Source: Bombyx mori
Lineage: Eukaryota > Arthropoda > Insecta > Lepidoptera > Bombycidae
Reading direction: 5' to 3'
Length of the DNA stretch: 64,000 bases
NCBI RefSeq assembly: GCF_030269925.1
Contig: NC_085121.1
Span: 2,993,501-3,057,500, forward strand
Shown: positions 9,981 through 21,185 of the stretch, piece after piece
Numbering within the stretch: position 1 is the first letter of the stretch
Layout: the number at the start of each line of letters is the position of its first letter
Made by a program: the position numbers and the translations under genes
Notes under the pieces: generated by a model
What the model was told of the DNA's origin: nothing
Seen by the model: only the letters and a program-made list of their open reading frames with translations
Databases searched by the model: none

Positions 9981-10689
9981 TTTCATTTGTGATCGATGTT
10001 GATTGGCTGTCTTCAGTGTAGTTCCGTAATCTACTTCCGACGAGATACGCTGTGACCGTAAAATTTAATTGAATTCTGCGAAAATTCTTATGAAAACTTA
10101 GCGAATGTTATTTCTAATAAAACTTAAGTTGTTCTCGACCTGTTAAGTTGTAAGTACAAACGGGTATTATTTTGTTTTCAATTACTATTTAAGCTTAAAA
10201 TCTAATAAACGTCTAAATGTATGATTTAGATAAAGACATTAATGGTACCTCAAAGTGCCGTACGATGCATTTTAAATTATTCAATAATAATGATAATGAC
10301 GTATAATTTGTTTTATTTGTCCAGTCAAGTCCAAATGTGTTTAAATTTTACATAAACTTATTGGAACATGAGCTTATGTGGTGAGTATCACAATATATGT
10401 ACCTACGTGAAATTTACAAATTAATTCTGTTAGCGTAGATCTGTATCAAGCCTCGAATAAATTACTATAATGGCCTTCTTAACTCTCAAACAGGGGAAAT
10501 GTGGAGAATAGTATCCATTCGTGCAATCTCTATAATGTTCCCTAACGCAAATTAGAATAGGAGTTAGTGACATGTTTAGGCAAATAGACTAACCAAGTTA
10601 TTACAGCCACAGATCGTACAGTAGTAGTATTATTCATAGTTGCTAGACCACACCCAACTTCCTACTTTTTTAAGCTAGTTTGGAGTTAT

Positions 10690-10930
10690 AAATGCCACCA
10701 CCCACCTTGAGATATGAGTTCTAGTTTAAGTTTAGTTGCTACCGCTGCCCCACCCTTCAAACCGAAACGCATTACTGCTTGACGGCAGAAATAGACAGGG
10801 TGATGGTACCTACCCGTGCGGACTCACAAGAGGTCTTACCACCAGTAATTACGCAAATTATAATTTTGCGGGTTTGATTTGTATTACATGATGTTATTCC
10901 TTCACCGTGGAAGTCAATTACATAACACCG
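10690..10930 (-). mobile_element. Bm1-type SINE, truncated at its 3' end
   Basis: Carries CCACCCACCTTGAGATA, CCCCACCCTTCAAACCGAAA and CCTACCCGTGCGGACTCAC, then continues into TTACGCAAATTATAATTTTG and CCTTCACCGTGGAAGTCAAT. That extension is shared with the long SINE at 37085. Confidence 0.8.
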
Positions 10931-11084
10931 GGTAAGGACCATATACTAGATTGCTCGCAAAGGCAATAAAAGAAACAACACCGCTAAAATAAATTTAGGA
11001 CCTTTTGGCGGAAACTTGAAGAGTCGCGACAAAAGGAAGATCTTCTACCGAACGTGTGTTTAGTTTGGGTTTGTTTAGGAAATC

Positions 11085-11290
11085 GAAGGTCTCAAGGTCC
11101 TCATTTCCTTAGTCCCCTAGCCTAGGGGGTTATTCCAACGCAACCAGGCGATTATGTGAGCTCACGGGGATCTAACCTGAGGACATTGCTGACTAGCCCT
11201 AGCAAGAGCAGTGCTTCGCAGAATCTACCACCGGATTAGAAAGGTAACCCACTGGAAGATCGGCGAGAAACTCAGTGGGCTGTGTCAGTG
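11085..11290 (-). mobile_element. Jockey-clade LINE 3' tail fragment
   Basis: Contains GAGCTCACGGGGAT, CCCTAGCAAGAGCAGTGCTT, AGAATCTACCACCGGATT and GAGAAACTCAGTGGGCT, the family 3' UTR. It is 5'-truncated and non-coding. Confidence 0.7.
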
Positions 11291-12119
11291 AGGAAATTTT
11301 CCAGTTCAGAGTTTATAATTAGATACTTACTTAGAGTTGTTTAAGATGTAAACGTGTAATAATGGAGGCTTATTAAATCGTTAGTAATTATGGAAGCGCA
11401 GTATTATGCGGGCAACGGAACTAAATAGCCGGACATAGCTTCTCGTGTTCTTCTTAAGGTCCGCCCTGCGGCCTCCATACGGCGAAAGGTAATTAGGATC
11501 GCAACCCAATATCTACATTTAAACCTAGGAGGACTTGAATCTAATGTCGTTTGCCCCACAAATACGTAATTTAAACATTTTCTACCCGACCGAGATTCGC
11601 TTCGGCGACTTTGAACCCTTAATCGGTCATTTTTATTGGAAATTTCTGGAATTGCGTTTCTGAATACCTTTACAGCTTCATTTAGAATTCAAAGTTAAGG
11701 CACATGATGCTAGTTGAATGCTTGATAGTAGTAATATTATTATTTTCTATGTTCTCGAGTCGTATACTTAATTAAAATTAATTTAGTAGTTAATTTTGTA
11801 GTACATTGTCCTGTACAGTCAGATAGTAGAAAGCTAATATTATCTTGACCTATTACTACTGCCATACCTACCTTAGTCTACCGTGACCACGAAAACTGTA
11901 TTTGAATCTTCTTTGAATATAATGTGACAATACTCAACATTAAGCCGTAAAGTTAGTTTTGATTATGCCTACTTCTAAAAGAATTACAGAATAGAGTTTG
12001 AAAATATTGTAACACAATAAAGATATTGATCTATTGTTTAAATGTGGATATGGACTATGACATTTATGGGCTGCTTTAACTAGTTCATAATAAATGTGAA
12101 GTACGCCCATCTACTAATT
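11291..12119. other. Intergenic sequence, nothing recognised
   Basis: AT-rich apart from a modestly GC-rich patch near 11390-11540 whose origin I do not recognise. Confidence 0.4.
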
Positions 12120-12372
12120 ATTATTTTATGAATGAGGAATTAGTGATGGCCCGGAGGCCTCTCCAATTTCACCAGGACAGGTGGGCGAGCATAGGCTCAG
12201 TCAGGAGCGGTGGGATTTGCTAACAGCTTCCCAAGCGCCTCCAAAGGAAACCTAACAACTCAAGTGCAGCTGCTTCGCGAATAAATCTACTACCGATCTT
12301 TGCCGAGTTCGACGATTACGGCTACCTGTGGCCTTAAGCCTGCTCCTACTGTTAGATCTGAAGGCGTCAGCC
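12120..12372 (-). mobile_element. 5'-truncated copy of the same jockey-clade family as 1909-7037
   Basis: Matches the 3' end of the large element (1925-2240) from GGCCCGGAGGCCT and TTTCACCAGGACAGGTGGGC through GGTGGGATTTGCTAACAGCT to CCTGCTCCTA, with an internal deletion. Confidence 0.85.
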
Positions 12373-12919
12373 AATAACTCATCTATAGCTACAGACAGAC
12401 AAGATTAAATTTCTCTTCCTTTTCATACATTGACCAACATAAATGACCTCTAAAACCAATTATGTTATACACAAGGTAAAGGAAAACCGATATGAGAACA
12501 AACAGCTGGACGTAACAGACCAATCCTGAAGTCCGGAGACAATTTGTATTTAAACTAGGCTGGTGTTTATTGATTTCGGCCCGCGACCATCGGCTGACAT
12601 CAATAGATAAATAATTCATTTATCGTATACACACAGAGCTCTGTCGTCATGTCACCATGAATATAATAGTGCTAGTTTTACTGAATGCCACCGATCAATC
12701 GAAATTGATTTTTGTTTTGTGTGGTTTTATCCATTCGCCATTCAAATCAAGTTTTTATTTACGAACTATCGATTCTCGAGATTATGTTTTGTGTAGTTTT
12801 ATCAAATCGCAGTTCAAAACATTTTTTTTTATTTTGCTATGAACTATCGATTCTAGAGATTAACTTACATGTAAACTTCACTATAGGCTAGTATTGGTAT
12901 TAGATAGTATTGGATGTCT
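12373..12919. other. Intergenic sequence with a short imperfect duplication
   Basis: Two related segments near 12726-12785 and 12792-12860 share TTTTGTGTxGTTTTATC, TTCAAA and GAACTATCGATTCT, an imperfect tandem duplication of about 66 bp. No gene was recognised. Confidence 0.55.
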
Positions 12920-13172
12920 ACACCAAGATCCGTCTCATTCACAGTACGTTTCTTGAGATTATTTTCGTCACGTACCATACGAATCTGACATAAACTCCTT
13001 GGTGTTTCTTGAACGCTGCAAAATGTTCTTCTGCAAGATTTGCTCAGATCCTCAGCGGTAAACCTGTTTAAGCTCTTAGCACTACTGGTACATGCGCTGC
13101 TGATAAGCGGCGGTGACTCCCATCAGTAAGTAGTGGGCAGTAAGATGATCTGCCTTTGAAAGCAATAAAAAT
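12920..13172 (+). mobile_element. Old degenerate LINE 3' end ([11 protein letters not shown] family)
   Basis: Aligns by eye to the younger copies at 19697 and 56127: CACAGTACGTTTCTTGAGAT, CGTCACGTACCAT, TGGTGTTTCTTGAACGCT, then a tail ending GCAATAAAAAT. Heavily mutated. Confidence 0.6.
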
Positions 13173-13261
13173 GCAAACCAACATTATTATTATTTTATGA
13201 TTATTATTTTTTTGGTGTAGATAATAGTAATTAAGTTGAACTTTTTGTTTATTTTATCGGT

Positions 13262-13336
13262 GACTGACTCGGTGGTGCAGTGGTAAGCGGCTCGGATTAT
13301 GGCACCGAGGGTTGTGGGTTCGATTCCCGCGTCGGG
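13262..13336 (+). repeat. tRNA-like SINE head (pol III A and B boxes)
   Basis: GGTGCAGTGGTAAGCGG resembles an A box and GGTTCGATTCC is a perfect B box. CTCGG/CCGAG and GTGGG/CCCGC form anticodon- and T-arm-like stems. The acceptor ends do not pair, so it is a tRNA-derived SINE remnant, not a tRNA gene. A Helitron adjoins it at 13371. Confidence 0.6.
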
Positions 13337-13370
13337 CTTAACAATCGTGCGATGAACAATTTTATTTGCT

Positions 13371-13664
13371 ACTAGCTGACCCGGCAGACTTCGCAGTGCC
13401 TCAATCGATAAATAAAAGACCTACGATTTTGTACAAAATAAACTTAATACAAACAAAAAAAATCCGTCCGACCAGGGACACATCAAAGGGAAAACAAAAT
13501 TGTTATTTTTATTTAATTCCGAGCATTTTTATATTTATCTACCTTTTAAACCTTCTGTGGACTTCCACAAATAATTCAAGACCAAAATTAGCGAAATCGG
13601 TCCAGCCGTTCTCGAGTTTTAGCGAGACTAACGAACAGCAATTCATTTTTATGTAATATATAGA
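13371..13664 (-). mobile_element. Non-autonomous Helitron, copy 1 of a pair
   Basis: On the - strand it starts TCTATATATTACATAAAAAT and ends GGGTCAGCTAGT. It is homologous along its length to 16029-16313 in the opposite orientation (TGCTGTTCGTTAGTCTCGCT, CGGACGGATT). Confidence 0.8.
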
Positions 13665-14065
13665 TTTGTCTAGGTGTTTGTATATATATTTAAACGTACA
13701 TATATTGCATAAGTACGGAAGTCCGTCTCTGGTATTCATAACACAGGGATTCCTAATTCGGGGCCGGATGAGCGTGCGTGATTTGTTATTACCACTTATT
13801 TATTTATTTAATAGGAAACAAATTATATTAGAATATTGTTGTAGAGTACCTACACTAGATGTGCTTCACGAATTCCTCCACGTTACTTGTGATGCAAAAA
13901 GAATGATTACATTTTCCCGAGATAAAGAGTTGCATGCTACTCTTCGGTTAATAAACTATAATTCGATTTGTCTATCGGTTTGTGAACTTCACGAGTTTTT
14001 ACACACCTCATTAAACATGAAAATAACCGACTTTATGCGAAATTCGAATCAAATCCCTTAAGCCA
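13665..14065. other. Intergenic sequence, nothing recognised
   Basis: An open + strand frame of 131 codons crosses this stretch but matches no family I know. It starts inside the repeat edge and is AT-biased, so it is probably chance. Confidence 0.35.
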
Positions 14066-14069
14066 TTTT

Positions 14070-14340
14070 TAATAATAATAATGTTTTTATTGCAAGTAAC
14101 CATGACTCATATAAATTGTTAATAAGACTTAGACCTATGTTAGTAGTTATATTTACATCACAATGAATTACTGTCGTAACATCCCATGGGAGATGGCACC
14201 ACAGCGACCCATGTATATACAGTCCAGCCTGCTTGCGATCATGCTCAGGATACTGTTGGAGCTGGCCCTCACTCTGTTTACCAGAGATGCACACCTCTTA
14301 CGCATGGTAGCGTAAAAACAATCTATGTGCGCGTCTGCAA
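14070..14340 (-). mobile_element. Possible LINE 3' end fragment
   Basis: On the - strand a coding-like Arg/Ser-rich stretch (RKRCASLVNRVRAS) is followed by CAATAAAAACATTATTATTA, a typical retroelement tail. The clade is not identified. Confidence 0.4.
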
Positions 14341-15067
14341 ACATCCCTGATGCGCTACAAAGTTATTTTAAGTCATTTTGCAACACACAAACTTTCACAT
14401 ATAAAACTTATATAAGTATAGATAGATAGGTATAGACTTCGAGTTAAGTTGGTTCTCCGAATTCTAACATCACGTAACAACTATATTGTTGCTACTACTA
14501 AAAACTACTTACTAACTTCCAGAAAGCCTAAGCTTTGCGAGTTATTAACGCGTGAAACATAACACAACTTGACGGCTATTAACAAACCTGACATCTTAGG
14601 AGGAACTCATTGGGGATTTTGCGTAAGCCTTTTAGGTAAGATGCCCGATGTACTCATATCGACTATGCCGTAGTTCGAGCCTGGAGAAGATACCAAATCG
14701 TCTAAGAAAAAGCGTGCCTTCCAAACATGACACCTTTCACAATAAAGGATTAATATGGTGTAGTAAAAATCAATGAAATTTTATTGACCGCGGACTGTAA
14801 TCGCAATTGTCAATGAATTAGAAGTTATCACAGTATCTCATGTCCAACCAAAGTTCAAAGAGACAATAGCAAATAGAGATATAAATATTTAATAGGTTTT
14901 ACACTGAAAAAATTTGATCGACGCTATGCAATGGGCTCTTCTGTAACAACCCACATACTTTTTTGCTCCGAATAACAAATATGTTGAACTGAATTACCTA
15001 AATGTGAGAAGGCAGTTTGTTGAACTAAATAGTAAATGAGTAACAGATATACATATCCTTATGGAGA
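14341..15067. other. Intergenic sequence, nothing recognised
   Basis: AT-rich, no ORF of interest and no recognised repeat. Confidence 0.4.
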
Positions 15068-15318
15068 ACCTTTTTTTTCCTACCTAAGCAGAGAGCCTTG
15101 AGAGGCTATATCAGCGTTACCTTAACTATGTTAGTAGGTGAGCTCACGGGGCTCAAACCTGACGACGTTGCTAACACGAGCCCTAGCAAGAGCCGTGCTT
15201 CGCAGAATCTACCACCGGATCGGAAACGCGATCCACTCAGTGACGACGGTAACCACTCACCATTAGGTGGGCCGTATGCTGGTCTGCCTATACCGGCAAT
15301 AAAAAAATGCAAACTTTA
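15068..15318. mobile_element. Chimera of two LINE 3' tails in opposite orientations
   Basis: 15068-15245 is a - strand jockey-type tail (T-run, GAGAGCCTTGAGAGGCTATA, AGAATCTACCACCGGATCGG). It switches at CCACTCAGTGACGACGG into a + strand tail of the [15 protein letters not shown] (CGGTAACCACTCACCAT, GTGGGCCGTATGCTGG, GGCAATAAAAAAAT). Confidence 0.7.
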
Positions 15319-16028
15319 ATCACACGTTCCAGTATTTGGTGCTTAAGGTTTTAGTTATTTTGAAATAAAAAAGTTAAAGGTAAATTTTAAATGAAATAAA
15401 AATAAGGAAACAATTGAAGTACTAAACTCAATCAATTTTTATAAATACTACGACGAATTACTACTACCTACTAAACGTTATTCGATTCAAACTTTCAAAC
15501 TATACAACTATTCAAACTATTTATACCACACATTAATCATGCAAGATAAATGTATATGATATATACCTATATAATAAAACACAATTCATGGAATGAAATA
15601 CAAATTTCTGTTATTCAAAATGAATAAATCACAACAATAAAAAACATAACTAGGATACCCACTCCAATTTCATAACAAAACCTTCCACAGTAAAATGAAA
15701 AAAAACCTTAAAATTTTCTAGAAAGCGTACCACGAAGTTTTTCAATCACGAATCAGAACAGTCGTGACTTCGTAAGAGGAAATAATAATCAAGTCGTCTA
15801 TATAGCTTATTGCAATTCACCGGTGCACTCGCCTGCCTTACAACGCATTTACATTATCGGATGACCTACTTCCAGCCGCCGGGAAAGTAAATAAAATCCA
15901 ATAAACCGTTTTATCCCGAACGCGGGGTTTATTTCATTTGGCAGAGGTTAATAAAATGGCCGCATGTGAATACCCGCTGTCAATTTTTGTTGAAATCTTA
16001 TTAAGTTCTTGATAAACTTTTAAATAGA
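15319..16028. other. Intergenic sequence, nothing recognised
   Basis: AT-rich with dispersed short direct repeats of ACTATTCAAACTAT type. No gene was seen. Confidence 0.4.
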
Positions 16029-16313
16029 TCTATATATATAAAAATGAATTGCTGTTCGTTAGTCTCGCTAAAACTCAAGACCGATTTGGCTAATTTTGGT
16101 CTTAAACTATTTGTGGAAGTTCAGAGAAGGTTTAAAAGGTAGATAGATAAATATGAGAATGGTCGGAATCAAATAAAAATAACAATTTGGTTTTTCCTTT
16201 GATGTGTCTCCCGTCGGACGGATTGCTTTTGTTTGTTTTAAGTTTATTTTATACAAAAGCGTAAGTCTTTTATTTATTGATTAAGCACTACGAAGCCTGC
16301 CGAGTCAGCTAGT
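16029..16313 (+). mobile_element. Non-autonomous Helitron, copy 2 of a pair
   Basis: Begins TCTATATATATAAAAATGAA and ends GAGTCAGCTAGT. Inverse of the copy at 13371-13664. Confidence 0.8.
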
Positions 16314-16450
16314 ATATAATAAAAGAAATTGTTTCCTTATATATTAATATGTGGCTTTTTAAATCAGATTTCATTGGAGAATTAGTATCATAATTTTAAT
16401 TTTATCAGCAAATACACAAATTATACTATGATGTACCTATAATAGTAAGC

Positions 16451-16626
16451 ATAGGAGCGAGAAAGCATATTGGGAGAAGAGGAGGACCCCTGTCTTCTTC
16501 TTCTCCCTGTTCTTCTCTGGAGGCGCCGGAGTCCGACATAACCCGGTCTCTTACCCCCCACGATCGGGTATACGTAAATAGATTCCCCAGCGTTAAAAAA
16601 AAAAAAAATAGGAGCGAGAAAGCATA
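16451..16626 (+). mobile_element. 138-bp poly-A-tailed insertion with a 19-bp target-site duplication
   Basis: ATAGGAGCGAGAAAGCATA occurs at 16451-16469 and again at 16608-16626. Between them is a 138-bp insert starting TTGGGAGAAGAGGAGG, containing GGCGCCGGAGTCCGACATAA and CACGATCGGGTATACG, and ending in an A-run. This is the signature of a severely 5'-truncated retrotransposon; the family is not identified. Confidence 0.85.
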
Positions 16627-16994
16627 GTGTGAAAATTTTTAATAGGATGCATTCTGAAATCGTCCGTTGTACAAATTCTTTTTTTCTCTTACCTACGCTG
16701 AAAGTTCGGTTTTCGTCCCGCTGTACAGGAAAGAAAGTGTAACTTTTCCTCCCTGGGTACTGGCAAGTGCGCATGCGCGTTAGTGTCTACGTCTGCCCTC
16801 ACGCACCTAAAATTCTCCGCCATTGTTGTGCTCGGGTAATTTGCAATATTGTGTTTAGTGTAAAAGTGAATTAAACAAAAGGCAATAAAATTTAATAGTG
16901 AAGTATTAAACAAAGATGAGTTCATCAGACAGTTCTTATTCAATTAGTAGTAGCTTATTTAAAAATTAAAAAACAGTTAAATTGTTTTTTTATG

Positions 16995-17285
16995 AAGGGG
17001 GAGGAGGCTCCACCTCCTGTAGAAGCCAGTTATATTTTCTTCTTTGTCTCCACCTTATTCCACTAGGTGGGGTCGGCACAGCGATTTTTTCTGTTCCATT
17101 CTCCTCTATCAGCCGTCATCTCAACACTCATTCTCTCTCTCTCTCATATCGTCATTCACACACTCCGTCTATGTCTTCTTCGGTCGACCTATTCCCCTTT
17201 ACCTTGCACTACCATGTCCATACATCTCCTAGTCACATGCATCTCGTCTCTACGCATCACATGTCCATACCAAGCTAGCCGTTAT
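16995..17285 (-). mobile_element. RTE-clade LINE 3' fragment
   Basis: The reverse complement reads as an eroded reverse-transcriptase C-terminus (TATGGACATGTGATGCG for the WYGHVMR motif, then a GGTCGACC region) and ends TGTGCCGACCCCACCTAGTGG. The CCGACCCCA phrase also ends the RTE remnant at 58835-59290. Confidence 0.65.
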
Positions 17286-18480
17286 ATATTATATTGATTA
17301 CATTCATCTAACTATTAATAGAACATGTTATCGATTTGGTGTAGATGCGCAGTTCAATTCCCGATCCATCGGTTTGTAAGTCACCCGAAAGCCCATTGAG
17401 ACATGAGGTCGATGTGTCAATTTAGGTCCTGCCTTTTAAAACAGACCGCCTCGATGCTTCCCTGCAAATATGGGCAGGCTACGGTTCCTGTCTGTTGGTA
17501 CTTGCCGCTTAAAATTAAAAATTAAAGTCATAATTCAATCATCGCACATTTAAAAAAAGGCACGTAGTTTAGTATTTTTATCTGTTTCGCGACTCGTAAA
17601 CATAATTCAAACAAGGTTAAGACAGCCAATGATGACGTCATTAAGGACCAAAATTTCAAACTCATTCTTTTTAGAGCGTTTCTAAAAAAACAATTAAAAT
17701 TGTTTTTCTGTAATCAGCTGGCCTATTCTCGGAAATGAATTTTCAATCAAAATAAATAAATGCTCATTATTGGTGGAATATCGATTTTATATGTACTTAT
17801 CCGATAAACTCAATACATAAATGATGTGATTGAAACGAAAATCTAAGTAGCATTAACATGACAATTAGCCTTTTATCCGTTAAGGGCTAGTTGCAGTAAG
17901 TGTCCTTTTGAGAACGACTGTATTGTAGACTTGAAAAGAATTTGCGCATCTTGAAGACAGTGTCCTCAGATTAAATCACTTGATCAAAAGTCTTAAGACT
18001 TATAATTCACAAAGGACAAGATCGATTTTATATTTAATCTAGGTACCCGTTCTACCATAGCTTCTTAAAACGCAAGACACTAACAGTTAAACGCTAGTGA
18101 TCATTGTCTGGTATTATCTCTAACTTTCATACTAAAAATGTAATGACTACTTTTGTACACACAACATTTTTTTCTCGTAGTCAAAAGCTAATACACTATT
18201 AAAAACTTAATCGTGGCCTCCTTAAACATCCATTTACCTAATATGAGTATTTTTAAAAGCTATAACGAATACATATCTTTAGCCGAAGTAAAAATAGACA
18301 TTTAGTAATAAGTGTATAATCTGTGATTTGGTAGTACATTTGTAATTTTTTTTTATGACCTAAAGGTCTTTGTTACCAGGTCATAAAGTTACAAAATAAA
18401 AGTTTTTATTATTTTTTAAAATATGTAAACGCGCTGAAATCGGAGGTTCAATTTTCAGAGTTCAGAAACAAGTTAGGATT
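17286..18480. other. Intergenic sequence, one tRNA-like B box
   Basis: AGTTCAATTCCC at about 17350 resembles a degenerate B box and may mark a SINE head. The rest is AT-rich and unrecognised. Confidence 0.35.
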
Positions 18481-18484
18481 GGTG

Positions 18485-18570
18485 TGGGACGCGGGACGCC
18501 GGCGTGTCACGGGGTCGTTGAACTCGCCCCTTACTACTCGTAGGCGAGCCCCGAGTTAGCGTCGGGGAAG
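18485..18570. repeat. GC-rich patch with two adjacent hairpins
   Basis: Stem 1 is CTCGCC (18523-18528) with GGCGAG (18543-18548). Stem 2 is CCCCGA (18549-18554) with TCGGGG (18562-18567) around a 7-base loop. A GGGACGCCGGCGT segment precedes them. The GC content stands out from the surroundings. Confidence 0.6.
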
Positions 18571-18722
18571 TTAATCGGGACAATTTTATGCGCTAAATTC
18601 GACTTGTATAACCAGTTATTGGGCTTCTTTATTACATCTTGATAATACTACAAAAATATACCTTTTCCACTGGAAATGGATTTCAGAGGATCTTAATATT
18701 TGTAGACTTACACAACTTATCT

Positions 18723-18967
18723 ACTGGTGGTAGGACTCTTGTGAGTCCGCACGGGTAGGTACCACTACCCCGCCTATTTCTGCCGTGAAGCAGTAATGCG
18801 TTTCGGTTTGAAGGGTGGGGCAGCCGTTGTAACTATACTGAGACCTTAGAACTTATATCTCAAGGTGGGTGGCGCATTTACATTGTAGGTGTCTATGGGC
18901 TCCAGTAACCACTTAGCAGCAGGTGGGCTGTGAGCTCGTCCACCCATATAAGCAATAAATAAAAACT
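18723..18967 (+). mobile_element. Bm1-type SINE
   Basis: Starts ACTGGTGGTAGGACTCTTGT, includes GTAATGCGTTTCGGTTTGAA and CTCCAGTAACCACTTAGCAG, and ends CACCCATATAAGCAATAAAT. Complete relative to the other short copies here. Confidence 0.92.
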
Positions 18968-19006
18968 TGGCGTGTACTCACTTCTTTCCTCAAAATACGT
19001 AGATAC

Positions 19007-19375
19007 ATTTTTTTTGTCAGGAGGAAATCGCCGGACTTCCGCCCTTCACTAGGGATAGAGGGCGAGGCATGTCGGAGTCGAACCGACTAAAACCTCCTGT
19101 CTCTCAACAACCAACCTCCAAACCTCGCATGAGACAAAACTCATGAAAAGGCAAAGGGGGGAAAGTGAAGCGTTTAGTGCGGAGCACATCTTTCCCATCA
19201 CCCTCCTCCTCGGGACGCCGGACTGGCGGTCGTCGGCGCCACGACCACCAGCCCTCTCGGTCGGCAGGCTATCCGAAGCCCGCCTAGATGGCACTCTACC
19301 GTCGGCTCGGCTCCGATCCGGTGCAGGAACTCACCGAAGCAACCATGCCCAGTGAGCACCTGCGTGAGTCGGAGA
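19007..19375. mobile_element. Unclassified repeat, related to 24070-24185
   Basis: Shares AGGAGGAAATCGCCGGA, CTAGGGAT and CGGAGTCGAACCGACTAAAA with 24070-24185. It is GC-rich and probably a LINE 3' region; neither clade nor orientation is settled. Confidence 0.5.
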
Positions 19376-19553
19376 TACTTAACATGTTTTAAAACCGTAA
19401 ACTGTTAAATGAAGTTTTTTAGTCGTGTCAAGTTGCAAAATATGTATGTTAAACTTTCAAAACGTCAACAGACTCCAACGGGTACCACCCGATTGCCCGA
19501 TTAGCACCAATTAAGTAGGCGAACAGAGGGTAGGTAGAAATGAAGTAAATAAA

Positions 19554-19696
19554 TCTAATATATAAAATTCTCGTGTCACGGGGTGCGTGATTGAACTCCT
19601 CCGAAACGGCTCGACCGATTTTCGTGAATCTTAGCGTGCACATTGGTCAGGGTTGAGAATCAAACAACATCTATTTTTCATCCCCCTAAATATTAA
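19554..19696 (+). mobile_element. Helitron 5' portion
   Basis: Begins TCTAATATATAAAATTCTCG with CTCCTCCGAAACGGCTCGAC and CAACATCTATTTTTCATCCC. It stops at TTAAGGGT, where LINE sequence takes over; no CTAGT end follows. Confidence 0.65.
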
Positions 19697-19975
19697 GGGT
19701 CATCCATACTACCTGGAGCCACTGCGTTCATCCACAGTGCGTTTCCAGAGACCTTTTTTGCCACGTACCATCCGGCTTTGGAATGAGCTCCCCTCCACGG
19801 TGTTTCCCGAGCGCTATGAGATGTCCTTCAAACGAGGCTTATGGAGAGTACTCAACGGTAGGCAGCGGCTTAGCTCTGCCCCTGGCATTGCTGAAGTCCA
19901 TGGGTGACGGTAACCACTCACCATCAGGTGGACCGTATGCTCGTCTGCCTACAAAGGCAATAAGAAAAGATTAAA
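19697..19975 (+). mobile_element. LINE 3' end encoding a reverse-transcriptase C-terminus
   Basis: Reads [37 protein letters not shown] and [15 protein letters not shown], ending in HG and a stop. The tail is CGGTAACCACTCACCATCAG, then GGCAATAAGAAAAG. Six related copies or tails occur in the window. Confidence 0.85.
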
Positions 19976-20089
19976 TGAAAATAATAAACGCGGGATTTTG
20001 TTGTAAAAGTAGATTTAAATAATTAAATCACAGTGTTTTCCAATAGGTACCTAAGCTATTCACAAAACCCATACATATATTTGTATGCT

Positions 20090-20215
20090 TCTTCTTCATA
20101 GTCGGTATCGCTCTTCACAGAGTAGTCGTGGTCATCACTTCAGGCGTTGGTGGCAAGCTTCACAAAACGCCGCCACTCCTGTCTGACGGCCGCCCTTCGC
20201 GTGGTCTCGTGTAAT
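20090..20215 (-). mobile_element. LINE (RTE-like) C-terminal tail remnant
   Basis: The - strand reads RQEWRRFVKLATNA, a stop, then DDHDYS and a Glu-rich end, resembling the tail of RTE-like reverse transcriptases. Confidence 0.5.
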
Positions 20216-20374
20216 TATAATGAGAATTTATGCTTAGTTCGCTAGAAAAACTAGTCTACTTTTAGACTTTATCGAGACTATAAACTAGATGGAATCATTT
20301 ATCTGTCAATAATTAGATGACTAAGTTTTTATTTTATTCTAATTAAACAAACGTATTCACACTTAATTACTATA

Positions 20375-20794
20375 ACTAGAGGTCCCGCAGTAGTCGAAAT
20401 TCGACTATAATTAATTGGAATTGTAAGTTTGTACACTATTATGATTGTATTTTATACTTCTATAATCACAAATTTCGCCAAGACTACACTATAAAAAATA
20501 TTAACAAAGACAAACAATATTTAATCTATTCTCAATTTGACAACAGACGCCAAGAACAAAAGTTTGACAATAAATAGTATGCATGCGTGTGTGCGTCAAA
20601 TACATGGTATGTAGTGTGTGTAATGTTTTCTTTATTGATTTAATGTATCTTTTATGCATTATTTAAAAAAAATATTAGCATTGTGCATTTCTTCTCTATA
20701 TTCTCTATAAGTGTGGAAAATTTCATACTCCTCCGTCCACGCAATTTTCGTAAAAAGGGATACAAAGTTTTTGCTTCACGTATTAATATATAGA
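20375..20794 (-). mobile_element. Helitron, copy 1 of a ~98% identical pair
   Basis: On the - strand it starts A|TCTATATATTAATACG and ends CTAGT|T, with the 3' hairpin TAGTCGAATTTCGACTA just before the end. It differs from 39744-40163 at roughly nine positions in 420. Confidence 0.88.
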
Positions 20795-20924
20795 TGTAAC
20801 AGTAAATTTAAGATATAAAGAAAAAAGATCAGTATTCTAAAATTATTTACTGTTTAGTTGTAACTCAAATCAAGAGTTTTCGTTTTTGAATGTTCATTTA
20901 CTTTTGTTTCTCTTAGCTACAAAA

Positions 20925-21185
20925 GTTACAGTCGGAAGTTTGGCTTCATCCACCGTACTCACTAGACATTACAAAAGAACTTTACTTTTTTCAAAGTTTG
21001 GACAGCTTCTTGGTAAGGAAAAAATTCAATACCCGAGGGAGAGAGAAAGATAGAGAGAGAGTAGAAAATGCCTTTGAAAATTTGGTTAGCTCCCTGAATT
21101 ATTTAAGACGAACATGGGAAAATTACCATTGCTCTAGTAATATATGTATTTTAAAAAATTACTTTATATCTTTATATACAAACTA
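20925..21185 (+). pseudogene. Old mariner transposase remnant
   Basis: Reads VWLHPPYSLDI, FFQSLDSFLVRKKFN and ENAFENLVSS, matching the C-terminal third of mariner transposases. The third catalytic Asp is lost and a GA-rich microsatellite interrupts it. Confidence 0.7.

Noticed and set aside
13262..13336. A tRNA gene
   Set aside because: The B box and two arms are good, but the acceptor stem does not pair, and such heads are typical of SINEs.
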